Positions 11,271 to 23,778 of a stretch of DNA of 64,000 nt are shown here, piece by piece; positions within the stretch are counted from its first letter, which is position 1, and each line of letters starts with the position of its first letter. The notes under the pieces are model-generated. The model saw nothing but the letters and a program-made list of their open reading frames with translations. It was not told the origin of the DNA and did no database searches. The DNA comes from Parascedosporium putredinis. Taxonomy: Eukaryota; Ascomycota; Sordariomycetes; Microascales; Microascaceae. Made by a program: the position numbers and the translations under genes. The DNA is taken from NCBI GenBank assembly GCA_949357655.1, contig CASHTG010000012.1, positions 4,340,001-4,404,000 on the forward strand. The letters are read 5' to 3'.

Positions 11271-14034
11271 CTATGTCTCTGAACGCCGATGCAATAATAA
11301 CGCCATGTTTAACGCACAACCCCAAGTCCCCATTTTCGCAAGCGAATGAGCCGCATGCTTCAGAACAAAGTACGACCTAGCCTTGTGCTGTCCATCACCA
11401 GGGCTCATCGCGGTTTCCAGCACCAAAATCAACTGCCCGTCCCTCCCGGAGCATCTCAGCTTCTCGAGCAGCTGCTGGTGTTGGATTGGCGTCGCCGTAG
11501 TGACAAAGACCCACAAGAGGACGTGAGACAAAAAGGTAGCCACCTCATTGTACGGCGCCGCCGTCTCGGTCGCGCCGGTGCGGGAAGCGAGCGAGATGAT
11601 GTCCACAGCCAGCACGGCAGAGGGTATGACACCCGCATCAGATCTCTTCTCTCGATCCGCGGCGGTAGTCCATTTGCCTAGTCGACCCATTGCAGCGGTG
11701 AGCCCCTTGGGTCCGCTTTTACCAAGCACGTCCTGCAGGTCCGTCACCTGGACGTAAAGGCACATTTGGGACAGCTTCAGGAGCAGCGAGGACGCCTCGC
11801 TATAGTATGCCCCGGTTCCTGGCGGCTGGTAGGGTTCCCCGGTTTTCGTAAAGTGGGCGCCCCAAGCGTCTAATGATGCTAAGACAAATGTTAGTACCCT
11901 CCAAAAGAATGACTACTTGTTCAAAGTTCTTCGGTTTTCGGCACTACCAACCTCGAATATTGTCTCTCTTCTCCAGGAGAGAAACCAGTTCCCGAAATCC
12001 ACAGCCATCCACATGCGCTCTACCTAGCTCGAACTCCTCCGTAGTCTCCTCCCGTATCGCCACAGCGAGGGCCCAGCTCTGAGACCAGTCCATGGCAGCG
12101 CTCGAGAGAGTAAGCAGTACCAAGAACGCGCTCCACGGGTTGAGGTCGAGCACAGGAGTAGACGCCACTCCTACCGCCTGATCCGCACGCGATGCAGCTT
12201 CAAGCAAAATCGAAAACGGGGCAAGTGCAACCGCAAAAGCAGGCGTCGGCGGCAGCGAGGCGGACCCTAGCAAGCCGCGCCACACTCTCGCCGTGGGTGC
12301 CATCCAGTACTTGTCATCGCAGGGACACTCGAGCGCGGCTACCTCGGAAGGGTGGAACATGCTCTTGAGGTTGAGCAGGGCGGGAATTGCCCATCCAGCG
12401 AGTACACGAACCATCGAAGTCGCCTCGCAGACTCGCTGGAAGCCCAAGAGAGCCACCGCCCTTTGACATCTCGCATAAATTGCTCTTGCTCGGCGCTAGG
12501 TTGCCCGCCGGCGGGATGCGGCAGGCGTCGGACATAGGTCACGAGAGTCCCGCGAAGGCTCTCCGCAATCTCGAACGCGCGCTTGTTGCCGCACCACAAG
12601 CCCGTGTAGCACATGAGCGCTACGGAGTACACGACCTGCAGGTCACGAATGAGCCTGTTGTCGGCCTCGATGGCCTTGAACAGGTTGAGCCGCGCGCGGT
12701 CGAGCACCACGATGGAAAACCTGCGCGTGTGGCGGAGATGGCTGTACTTGGCGCCAATAACCATCATCATCGCGAGCAGTGGAGGGGGAACAAGATCCAT
12801 GTCCAGAGTCGGCTCGTGGATCACGGGGCTTGCGCCAGAAAGTGCTTGAAGAAGAGACTGACAAACGCGTTGGTTACGTCGAGCGGTGGTAGGGAGAAGC
12901 CGTCGTTTTCATCTGCCGAAGAACTGAGGAACCGGCGCAGTCGCTCCCAGGCCGCATGCCCCATGTCGAATCTAGTATTACGACCGCTGATGATTGGGTG
13001 GTTGGCATCAATCGAGAGAGGCCTGGTCTGCGAGATGGCGGACGAAGAGGGGTTCCAGGCAAAAGCCCAGTAATCCTCGGCGGAGGCGATGTTTGGGGGC
13101 GAAGGCAACCGGGAGATCCTGCCCTCGCAGTCCTCCGAGATATCGGGGTTCGGCGGTTGGCTCTCCACATTGAGCAGGACCCCATGTAGATCCATATCTA
13201 GGGAACGAATGTCAAAATTCTCATCGAGCAGGACATCCCCAGAGGTTTCCCCAATGGCCTGGTAAAAGTCGAATGTGAACCAGTCCTGCGGATCTGGCCC
13301 GCTTGGTTCAAGCCAAGGGCGTGTAAACGAGGAGTAGTCAACTTGGGTGGCGTGTAGAGGACTATGAGGCGAGTCGTCCAGAGTCAAGGTCGTGTTTGAC
13401 AACAAACTTTTCGATTTGGAGGTGTCGATACCTGATCCTTCTCGATCAACAACACCATGATCGTCCGCGATGCCGCTGTCTACAGAGGTATCTTGAGATA
13501 TGGCGAAGGGCAGAGGATGAGGGTGGTTGGCCTGGGAGGTCTTTGAGAGCTCAGTACGTGTACCTCTTGAGGGTATAGGGCTGAAAACGGAAGAGTCATT
13601 GGAGGGCTCCAAGGAGGACAGCCTGTGCGATCCGGACCGCCGTAGGTGGACAGCCTCATGCTTCCTTAGTAAGTCACTTCTTGAAAAGGATTTGCGACAG
13701 GCCCGACATTGGTGAGGGAGGGCCCGCCCATCTAGAATTCCAGGAAACAGGGGATGTTCGTTAGCTTTGGTAGTAGGGAGGAATAAAAGAAGGCCATCAA
13801 GATTCCCCCTTCGGTAAGGGGTGGCGGGAATCGGGTGGACCTACGGATTTTACGGTGCCGGTTTAGATTTTCGGGTCGCGTGAAGGATTTCGAACACTGC
13901 TGGCAGGCATGCAGCTTCTCCATAATTCCAAGAGGCACCTTGCCATATGGCGATCGTGGAACATACTCGGGAGCGGGATGCAGAATAGTGCCGGGGTTCG
14001 GTTGTCCACCTTTTCGGCTGGGTCGGGTGGACAT
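11271..14034 (-). CDS. C2H2 zinc-finger transcription factor with fungal regulatory middle domain, about 859 aa
   Basis: This is a nuclear DNA-binding regulator. Two fingers lie near the N-terminus: C44-C47-H60-H64 (CQQCSKSFTRPENLNRHRKIH region) and C72-C75-H88-H92 (CRACRKSFSRSDLLRKH). The intron at 13732-13844 splits finger 1 exactly before its last histidine, so splicing is needed for a functional finger. A second intron is at 11879-11951 (GTTGGT donor, TACTAAC branch). After a Ser/Asp-rich linker the C-terminal half has the helical pattern of the fungal-specific factor domain (LLAMMMVIGAKYSHL, RLIRDLQVVYSVALMCYTG). Two missing bases (GGGG 12825-12828, GGG 12382-12384) restore one frame of 2580 nt. 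An in-frame TAG precedes the first ATG; Met38 (IMEKLHAC) at 13923 is an alternative start. Convergence with GH78 and shared promoter motifs suggest it may control that gene. Confidence 0.85.
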
Positions 14035-14061
14035 TCTTGGCTAACGTCCACCTTGTCCACC
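14004..14061. promoter_or_regulatory. Four GTCCACC/GGTGGAC copies at the 5' end of the C2H2 gene
   Basis: Copies lie at 14004-14010, 14026-14032 (reverse orientation), 14046-14052 and 14055-14061. Two are upstream of the first ATG and two overlap its first codons. If translation starts at Met38 instead, all four would be leader or promoter. One further copy is in intron 1 (13834-13840). Autoregulation is an inference. Confidence 0.45.
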
Positions 14062-17000
14062 GCCGGGTTTGTGGGTGCAGTTGTACCCATCTGACAACAG
14101 CAAAACGGAAGCGCACTCAAGGAACCCCCTTGGCGAGACGGCACTCATGTCGAAATGATGGGTCTGCCCTCGTCATAATAATAGGATGAAAATAAGAACT
14201 GCTTCAAGCCAGTGGACATTGATACAATACCTGTTCTCAAAGCCTTCCTGGCATCAACACGTCTCTACCTACACCGTGGTTGCGAATTGAATCGCGACCG
14301 CGAGAGTTTCAGTATTCAAATCTATGACCTAATGTATAAGAGAAGGACGAACAATGAGTTGGTTAAGCGCCTGCTAATCCTCCCTAGCTGGAGATCTCCC
14401 TTGGCGCGGCTCGGGATGCATCGTGGGCTACCGCATCCTTTCCAACGATCTTTGCTGCGCCAAGAGCTGAGGGATTGTGGGATGATGTGTGCTTTGAGTA
14501 TTGGTGTCAATGGATCTTTCGGGATGGGTGGTCACAAGTCATAACATAAGCCAAGATGGCAAAAGCCAAGGAATCTTCTCGCAGCGCGCCATCGGCCCCC
14601 AGCAGCGGCGGGTCTGACAACGCTACAGAGGGGGAAAAAGGACAAAATGGGTTCTTCGAGACACAGATGGACCGTAACGGACTCGACTCAACCTCGGGGC
14701 CTGCGTTAAAGCGAGAATACACGATTAGTGGTCACTCGAAGTCACTACGGCCCCTACCATAACACCTTCTGGCGCCGAGCTGTGGGCCCTTGGCAGCAGA
14801 CTCGCTCACAACATACCCCGTTCTGCCAGCGCCCGATGGAGACTGTTTCAGGGGCCTCGTTTCGTCAGGTCCCCGAAAGAGATCATCTGAGTGTGGTGTA
14901 ATCGTTCGAGTCTTCAATCACTTTTATTCACAATGGCCTCGGATGGGTCGGAAAACAAGGCCCGAAAAGTCTCGGCGTTTGCGCACTTTGCGGAGCGTCT
15001 GGAAACGAGACCAGCCAGGGACGCTTGAAGAGTGAGGCGAAGGAAAAGCAAAGAAGGGGCTGAGAAGGACTCAATAGTGCGCTCTCTGGCCACGCGCCCC
15101 TGCTATATATCAGACCTCATACTGGTGAAGGAGACCTCTGGTATGTCCTCGGAATCCTTTTTCCTATCTGAACACGGGTACGGACATATAGGCGTTGTTG
15201 AGGACATTGCTACATCATCTTCTCTATTTCCAGTCCACGCCTCTATTTCTAGGGGTTGTCGAAGAAGAAGGGAGGCTTGTGGCATTGAATCCACGAATAA
15301 AGCTGGTGCGCTTATCTCAGCTTACAGAACGAATCTCTCTTCGAAAGCGCTCACGTCTGCTTTCCATTTATTGATGAAAGAGTCGAGACCTTCTTACTCC
15401 TATCATTGACCTTGATAGGGAAAAGATCAACGCGTAGGTAATATCAAGCTTATCAACGGGATCGATCATCCCCCGGACGCGTTAATTGAAACCACCCCCA
15501 CCTATTATTCTTGGGTCGTGGGAATCGACTGGCTGGCGGGGGACGGGGGAGGCCACAAGACGAAGAACGCCCTGGAAAGACTCAAATCACTTGTGTGCAG
15601 CGATTCGCTATCACCTCCAAAAGCTATTGCCAAGACGTAAGCTTCGCAGAGAATGGAAGGAGAGGCGGGGTTCTGGTGGACTAATCGCAGGCTAAGCTGG
15701 CTAGGTAATCTTGGCTGACCATTTCACAAAACCGCACTGGGCAGTTGTGGCCCTTGGCGTGCCACATTGAAAGATGGCGTCCCGATACACCCATGTCCGC
15801 CACTCGAAGGTTTTGTCTTCTTTCCTCACACCTTGATATTCAATATTACATGGTATTGCTTCCATTTCCTTTTCCTTTTCAATGGTACTACCACAATATA
15901 TCTTTTTTTTCTTCCTTTTTTTTCTTATTTATCCTTCTCTCTCGCTCCTGGCGTTTAATGAGGCAAGCGCGCCATTCCGGGAAGGGACATGAGAATAAAC
16001 TCGTCGGACCGCCCTGCTTCGAGATTCGGCCGGGTTATCCGCCCGCCAAGACTAATCAAACCGGGGTCTTCATGGACCTTGCATGGCACTAATACCAATA
16101 CCAACGCCCGAAAGGGGAGGGAGGGGGATGACGGGCTGGCTCGCACCACCGCTGGCTTTGCTCAGATCGCCGCGCACTGTCCTGAAAGTAGTGTAATTTA
16201 CCACACCTCAACCCCCTCATTCCCCTATTTTTCTAGTGCAAGTGTTTTTCTCTTCTCGCAGAGGCCCCTCCCAGAGATGATGCTAACCCAAGTTCGCTGT
16301 GGCGCTTTTTCTGTTCGAGCGAGGCTACGGCACGGACGGCGGCTCGAGGCCGTCCAATCGCGTCAATGGAGTTGGTGCTGATGACGACTTTTGGATGTTG
16401 CAAAGAAGCAAACTAGTCTGCACTGAGCGGGTGGCGTCGTCTCCCGATCCAATTTTTTACGTCTTGGCGACCTCCTTTCTGTGCCCAGCCAGGAGAGACA
16501 GAATGGTATGTCGAAGAGGAGGTCGGCAGTGAAGAGAAAAAGAGTCAAGACAGACAAAAGAAGAGAAAAAGGAATGAAGGAAAAGACAAAGAGTAGTTGA
16601 ATGAATTTTTTTATTAATTCTTGAAATATCTCCACAAATTTCGCTTTGTGGCTTGTGTCATGTTATAATGTCCCGAAGAAAAGCAAACCCAGCGGCGTCT
16701 AAAAAGTCCACATTTCCAATTGAACAATACTTGGAAAGCGGAAAGAGAAAAAAGTACACAAAGTATACAGAGAAGAAACCACCGCCATAGAGAGAAAGGA
16801 AACTTGAGAAAGAAAAAGGAAGACATGGTATCGTCGAGTAGGTATGCAATGATAGCAACAAAAAGTCGAGGTTGATGAAGATGGCTCGGAGCCAGGAACA
16901 AAAGAATAGTAAGAAGTTAGGTGGTTAATAATAAGTTAGTGGGTGATGCGCGTGGATTCGCGTCGTCATCGGGTCGACTTTTTGTATCGATCCGGGATAA

Positions 17001-17086
17001 AATTCGAACCTTGTCGTGTTGGGCGTTCATCAAGACGTCTCAACGGCTCGCGGGTTGTGTTGTGTTAATAGTTTTGCCGGTCATCC
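14062..17086. other. Intergenic, about 3 kb, no supported gene
   Basis: Short open frames exist on both strands (for example 14556-14762 + and 15032-15409 +), but none shows a recognisable domain, convincing splice sites or protein-like composition. Pyrimidine-rich blocks occur near 15,850-15,960. The right end is the 3' flank of the acyltransferase gene. Confidence 0.5.
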
Positions 17087-18458
17087 CTATTTCCGTTCCA
17101 CAGCAATAATAGCCTCCTCTTCCGTCTTGATGTAGCTGACGAGCTTCTCCGTCACGCGCGCGCACCAAGGATCAACGTACGTCATCCAGCCGTACGCGGC
17201 CACGTAGTTGAGGGGCAGCCAGATGATGGTGCACACGATGAGGCGTAGACCGGAGGGCTTGGGAAAAAGGTGGGCACGGTCTCGCCCTTGTCGTTGACGT
17301 GGTCGTCGAGGACGGTGAAGCCGAAGAGCAGATAGCAGAGGACGGTGCGCAAGAGGGTGCCGTGGAGGAGGTAGACGGCGAAGGACTGCTTGCCGAGCCA
17401 CAGGAACCAGCGGTTGCTGAGCAGGTCGCGGAGGTAGGGGCTGCAGTGGAGCCCGACGGCGATGAACTGCAGGCCGAGGAGGTGCTGAAGCGCGTGGTGT
17501 CCGAGTCCTTGGGCAGGATGTAGCTGAAGATGATGCGCATGTTGTTGGACCAGGCGGCCCACTCGGCGTTGTGGTCGGGGAAGGAGGCGATGCAGAGGCC
17601 GAGGGTCATGGAGGAGACGCAGATGATGCGGGAGACGATGGGGCGGGCGGCGAGGAAGTCGTTGGCGGAGGGGTGTTTTGGAGCTCGGAGAGGAAGACGC
17701 CCCAGAAGAACATCATGCCAAAGGCGGCTGTACAAGAAGGAACCTGACGTTAGCATGCTTGTGTGGGGTGGGAAGAGTGGTGGACGGGAAATAAAAATCA
17801 AGGCTGGCTTTGCTGCTGATGATATAGTCTCAAAAACTTACACTCATTAGCCAAGAAGTAGTACAGCCACATCCCGAGAGCGGCGCTCATGCGGAAACGA
17901 GACTTGAGCGACGAGGTAGCGACAATGAAGACGTAGACAATCATGCTACCCTTGAGCAGGGAAGCATCGTCCACTGGTTCGGATCGTAGTCGTTTTGGTT
18001 ACGGGCCCAAGTGCGGATATTCTGGCGGAACAAGTTGTGCACGTTGGCCCAGAGGGTAGGCAGCCGCGCGGGACTCGTCTGGGCGGTCCAGCCGGGCCCC
18101 GTGTGGCGCGCGACGCGAAAGGCGCCGAGCATGGTGAGGACCCAGGAGATGCAGGTGGCGATGGTGGTGGGGAGGACGAGGCGGGGCACGCGGCGGAGGG
18201 CGGACTTGGTGAGGAGAGCACGGCGGCCTCGCGGTTGCCCTGGCGGCAGAGCTTGATGGGCTTGAGGGCGCACACGTAGCCCGTGACCATGCTGAAGATG
18301 GCGACGCCGATGCGGCCCTGGAACAGCACGCGGATGTAGGGCCATTGCAAAAAGAGCATCGGCCCGTTCTCGGATTGGGCGGGGCTGAAGAGCTCGTCTT
18401 GGAAGCCGCGGGCGATGTGGGTGATGACGACGAGGAAGGAAGCCAGTCCTCTCAGGCC
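17087..18458 (-). CDS. Membrane acyltransferase-3 family protein, 5' exon unresolved
   Basis: Acyltransferase-3 (OafA/NodX-like) proteins are polytopic membrane enzymes that transfer acyl groups to sugars, lipids or secondary metabolites. The recognised part starts GLRGLASFLVVITHIARGF, carrying the family's R-x(n)-H signature, then QGRIGVAIFSMVTGYVCALK. Further hydrophobic helices include TTIATCISWVLTMLGAF, AFGMMFFWGVFLSEL and LGLQFIAVGLH. The motif WLGKQSFAVYLLHGTLLR and the C-terminus EEEAIIAVERK follow. An intron is at 17728-17841. Another intron ends at 18459-18460, upstream of GLRG; I could not fix its donor or the start codon. At least six frame changes, each a missing base (for example GGG 17261-17263, TTTT 17676-17679, GGG 17959-17961), are resolved by repair. 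Substrate unknown. Confidence 0.75.
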
Positions 18459-19862
18459 CTATGAATATTGTGAGTAAATTCCGCACAGAACTGCACGTAC
18501 ACGTCCAACCCATTTTTTTATCTTGTCTTCAAGATTCGTGCCATGGAAAGGGGGAGAGGCGAGAGCATACATCGACCCATTTTACGTTTCCTTCCTTTCC
18601 GATAGCCATTATGTTCGTCGCTTATATCATGAGAGTCAAAAAGTGAGATGGTGGGGTGAGTGCGAAGGGGGCGGATATCGTCGTTCAAAAAAGCGCACGG
18701 GTACTGCAAAATGGATTCGGTGGTGTATGAGATGTCGTCGTTACAAGATCTGAAAAAGGCGAGAGGCGTGAAAAAAAAAGAGTCGAAAACCGTAAAAGAG
18801 CAAAAAAGATACAGTTGTGTGTTGGTTTAAAGGAGTGGCGCTGGCTGTATCACCAGATCGAATAGTTGGGGTTGAGAAAGAGAGAGAAAACAAAAAAAAG
18901 AAAACTCCCCTTCTAGTCCTCGAGCGTTGATGATGAAGAAAAGAGGAAAGGAAAGAACAAAAAGAGATCCAAGAGCTCGAAAAGGGTTGGCGGAAGGCTA
19001 GTAGAAGAAGGGAGGTAGAGAGAGGTGCAACGGAGTATTTTTCTTCTCCCCTTGTCGAAAGGGGACCTTGACCACGCAAGTCTGGGGGAAGAAAAAGGTG
19101 GATGTTACTCGTTACAAGTAGTTCTCTGTGCGGCGTCTTGGCATACAGGGAGTCCTGGTCAAAAACCGCAAGACCGGCAGACGCAAAAGGGGAAAAAGAA
19201 AAGAAAAAGAGGAAAAAAGGAAAAAAGAACAGACACACTGTTCATTGCATTGCTTTCCGCACAAGCTACCAGACGGTACAGTACCCAAGAGCCAACGCCA
19301 GAGCCAAGCCCACAAGTGGAGCGCCGATGCCGTGACCAAACAGGGCATGGAGATGAAAGGACGCGTAACTCCAGGTGTACAATACACTACACTGCTACAC
19401 TGCTACACTACGGAACTCATGGACCTACGACACAAAAAAAAGGTAGACTTGGCATGTCGAACGGGTACGATGGGATGGGGCCCGGGAGACTGGGAAGAAC
19501 CTATGAACGGCTTCACATGTTCAACGTGTGCCCCATCTTGCGGCGTCAGTGGCGAGCCCTCTTGGCTTGGAACAAGCGTAAATGAACCCCCTCCCTCCGA
19601 TCAATCTACCCGTAATAAAGATCTTCTCGAACCCGCAATCCTTTTCCCGTCGCTTTCGCTGACTATCAGGCGCGAGCCTTCCTGCGCACGGCTGGGCGGA
19701 CGTTGATGACTGTGGACGTCCGAATCCACGAAAGCGTGGAGGACTGGAGCAAGCGACTGTAGTGAAGACTAGAGAAAGCAAAAAAGGCAGCGGCGGAAAT
19801 CTGAGTCAAACCAACCCCCGTACACCAGATGCTTGCACCATCCCCATCCCCTCGCCATCCTC

Positions 19863-19880
19863 CTCTCTCTCTCTCTCTCT
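19863..19880. repeat. (CT)9 microsatellite
   Basis: Nine CT units in a row inside the gene-poor stretch. No function is visible. Confidence 0.9.
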
Positions 19881-21554
19881 CCATCGGTTGAATCAAAATT
19901 ATTCCCGAGATGGCAAGCACATCATCGATCGGGCTTGGTTGGCCGGATTGCATTTCTTGGCCCTTTTTTTCGTCACAGTGTCTAAAGAAATGGAGCCGAG
20001 TCTTTTTACTCTTTCCCCCTTCTCCGATAGGGAGTTGTCCTATTATCGAGGGCGCTTGGTGCGTTCTTCCAGTCAAATTTCCAACCTTCCATGTTGGTTA
20101 AAAAGGCAGGTCGGGTACTTGTGCCCTCTCTCCCCTGGTATCGTTGCAACGGGCGGACTTGTCGGCTTGAATCATCCAGTGGAACCCACCACATCCCCCG
20201 TCCCCCATCGCCTCTTTCCCACGTTGATGCGCATCGCTCCATGGTACTCTATAATTTTCTCTCGCGGCAGAGACACCGTCCAGCGTTCCATTCGGGCCCA
20301 TGTATATTTTTCCCATTTGCGCCGTCCAAGTTTTTCCCCCAATTTTGCAAACACTTGCCCGCCTTGTTCTGTTTGGCTCCACTTCCACCTTCGTCATGTG
20401 GGAATGATTTGCGCCGCTTATTCCTCGAGTCGTTTTGTCGCTTTCCTTGGTGTTCAACACCCATAGATACCCGCAAACACTCGCAAAACACTCGCACACT
20501 GTTCCTGCTCTGCTGATCTTCGCTAGAGATCTCCATTTTCGTCACGCCTCCTATTTTTCTCAAAAAAGTCACCAACCAAAGCTCCCCCAAAACCAGCGTA
20601 GCGTGATACAATTGATCTGCTTCTTCACCCAAGCAAATGTTCGAGACCTCCCTCCAGCGTCCTCTCGCTGTTCGAGAACGAGACTTGCCCCCTTCCCTCT
20701 TGGATCCAACGCCATGGGTCAATCTGTGCATTGGAGTTACCGCCTCCCCATTCGCTGTCAGTGGTATTAGTGCCGCCACCCAAGCGCCTCTCACGCTCCA
20801 CTCCCTTTTTCAACCTTCACCACCGACCCCACCGTCACTTTCCCCTCCCCTCCCTCTCCCTCCCCGGCGGCCGATCCACTCACACACTTTCCTCCACCCC
20901 TGGATTTTGATGGAGGGGAGGAGGCTCGGGAGCCCCTGAATCTGCATAACGCCACAACCCTCCCTTTCCCTCGAGGAGGTAATAGAATCATCAGCTCAAA
21001 AAACAGAGCTGGCGGAAAGAAAAACCACAGTCTTGCCCCCCTCCCTCCCCTCATTCTCACTAGCTTAATCCGATGCACCTGTCGTGTGCTCAAATCACAA
21101 GTTCGTCCCAACAGGTCCTCACCCGCCTCATGGCAAGCAGATGCTGCTGCCCCCATCAAATGGATCAATTAATTGATTGACCCTCCCCAATCTCGCCGTC
21201 AGGGGTGGGCGTGCTAGTTGCCGCAACCGCACGCCAGACCGCTGCCGCGTGGACGAAAAGCATCTCGACAAGCTCAAAAGGGTAATTTTGATCATCCAAT
21301 GGAGACCGTCGGTGCTTGTTCAACCAGGGTTCCCGGTTCAGAGTGTGGAGCGGATAAGAGCGGCATGCTGCAAAAAGAGATGACCGCGATTCAGATAATT
21401 CAGATAGCAGGCTTCTCATTTCAATGCCATGACTAATGCTCATTTCCGGGGCTGGTTTGATTTTCCACTCATCAATCTTCTTTGCCTCTGTATTATTGCA
21501 ACATTGAAGTAATGAATGGATGGATCCATATGGATACACTATTTCGCTCTTTGT

Positions 21555-21581
21555 CCCTACCCCTACCCCTACCCCTACCCT
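21555..21581. repeat. Short C-rich tandem repeat (CCCCTA units)
   Basis: Units CCCTA, CCCCTA, CCCCTA, CCCCTA, CCCT follow one another. It resembles the C-rich strand of telomere repeats but is not the fungal CCCTAA register and is only 27 bp. Confidence 0.85.
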
Positions 21582-23757
21582 GTCCTCCCAGCCATGCCAG
21601 CCTTCCATCGAAGCGTGTATTACGCGGATACAGGTCCACGTCCTCCAGTCGCTACAACGTCAATCATGTGGCCAGCATGCACTTTATCACATCCACCGAG
21701 ACGGCCCAATTGATCTTTGCCTTTGACTTGGGCCACAGTGGAAGGTTTCAGGAACCGTTGATGACGTCCCACACCTGGCGTCAATGGGTCCCCCGGCCCC
21801 ATCAATTTTATCTCGGAGCAAAACCACTCTCGAGCCATTCCCTTTCCCTAGCGTCGACCGATCACGCTCTTCGCTCCACTTTCTTTCTTTTTTTCTTTTT
21901 TTCTTTTCTTTTATTTCGACAACGAAGATTCCGCCATTCTTCGAAAGAAGGGAGGAGGCAAGAAAAAAAGAAACCCAAAACGCGAAACGAGCCAAGTGCA
22001 ACGGGCGGTTGGGGCATGACACTAGACACATGTCGCGCCCAGCCCTTGGAACCTTCTTTTTCGCAACAAGCTCGCGTTTCGAATTGCACAAGGCGAACAG
22101 GGAAAAGGAAAGAAAAAAAATAACGGGTTTGGCAGGCGGCGCATCCCAAGCACGGCAGTGACGTGACTCGCGTTCGTTAAAAATAAAAATAAAAAACGAC
22201 GTTGATGCACTATGAGTCGACACTGCACTGCCCAATCTTTTGTTCTAAATGGTTGATCCCCTTTTCCCATACCGACAATCCACAATTGATCTCTGCTGAT
22301 CTCGCTCCAATGGGGGAACAGAGCAAACATTAACGGAGAGTAAGGTGGAGGGGCCGCACCCCAACTGGTCCCTTCGCCTTTGACAGTCCCCGCCCATGAT
22401 CATCTCCCCCTCTCCCCTGTTGATCCTTCTCGCTGGTCCCACCATTTTCAACCTCTCTTGATACCACCGAGGTGGAGTCCTAGAGACGGTGATCTCTTGT
22501 TTGAGGTACCAAGGCAATAATATGGTTTCTTATTCTGACGGGATGTGCAGAAACGCGACGAAGATCCATATTGCTTCTTACCAGGTACATATGACCTTGT
22601 CTTCTCCATTGAAACCATCCAAGCCATCTTAGTTTTCGCCTCCTATCCTGAGCCATGATACTGCAAATATCTTATTTTCGGAGGCGGGCGGAGGGGGAAA
22701 GATCTGCCTTCAGTCTTTCTCGCGGCTCCGCAAGAACGCGTATTAGCCGGCGTAATAATGGCCGACAAACGTCACTCGGCATTCGTCCTCTAAGGAAGGG
22801 AAGGGGAGCAACAAGCGACGGGCTGGCCCCGGCCTCCCGTCGAATTAATTACTCGTTCCGCGTTGTCGATATGCGACATGGACCAACCCGGTGCCTTCTT
22901 TGAGACATGTGGTCTCTCCCAAGGCCAAAAATGCCTTCACAGAGTCATTGCATCAGGTTTGGATCTTTTTCCCTTCGCCTCTTTTTTTTTCTTTCTTCCA
23001 CCGACCCGTCCACAAGCGAACATCTGTAACTATCCATACGACAAAATGTTGATGAGATCTCCTCAGTTGGCCTGCCGTGATACCGTAGAAGACTTGGCGC
23101 TGTTGTAGCCCGCCCGTGTCCATCCTTCGATTTGGCTTGAGCGAGTTCGGAGTGACGTACGAGCCGTGGCTCAGTACGGGACGCCATCAAAGCTAATAGC
23201 TATCTCGAGAGAAAAACAGAGAGAGTCTAGAGCGGCGGTGGGAAAGATCTCCATTGTGCCCCTACCCGCCCAACGCTTGGTTTATCATGCGCTCCGGACC
23301 CGTCGGTGAGGCGAGGTCCCCATCGCCCGCCGAATTAGCCAATGGCCTCGTGCCCGTCCGCCGCGACAGGTGCGCTTCGGGGTTTGTGGAGAGCAGTCCA
23401 CGCTATTTTACGTCCAATTTTTTTCTCCCTATCATCGTAGTCGGTCGAAGGATCGCATTTATCTGTCGCAACCGGAGACACTGACGACGCCAGTTCTCGG
23501 ACGAGTGCCGGCCGAGCTTCGTCACAAGATGCGGGTCCATCATAGTCTGTTTCGCTCGCGCCACGTGATCTCCACCCACAATCACGACTCAGGATCCCTC
23601 TAGGTTCCGAAGGGCATGACGTGGGTTCTGATCTTTCCATTCCAGACCCATCAACAGCTGATGGGTCCCGCCAATACTCATACTCCCGCGAAAGCGTGTG
23701 GGTCAGTATTCTCAGACACGCTAGCCTAGTCGATTCCGAGCCGAGCGGATTCTCGTC

Positions 23758-23778
23758 TTTTTTTTTTTTTTTTTTTTT
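23758..23778. repeat. Poly-T tract (T21)
   Basis: Uninterrupted run of 21 T in the gene-poor region. Its true length is uncertain given the homopolymer problems elsewhere. Confidence 0.9.

Noticed and set aside
14556..14762. A 68-codon frame starting MAKAKESSRSAPSAP
   Set aside because: Short, low-complexity, without upstream promoter or splice support; too weak to call.
18741..19238. A 165-codon Phe/Ser/Leu-rich minus-strand frame
   Set aside because: Produced by a pyrimidine-rich tract; no domain and unlike a real membrane protein.
19025..19706. Overlapping plus-strand frames of 186-192 codons
   Set aside because: Lys/Arg-rich translation of a purine tract; not protein-like.
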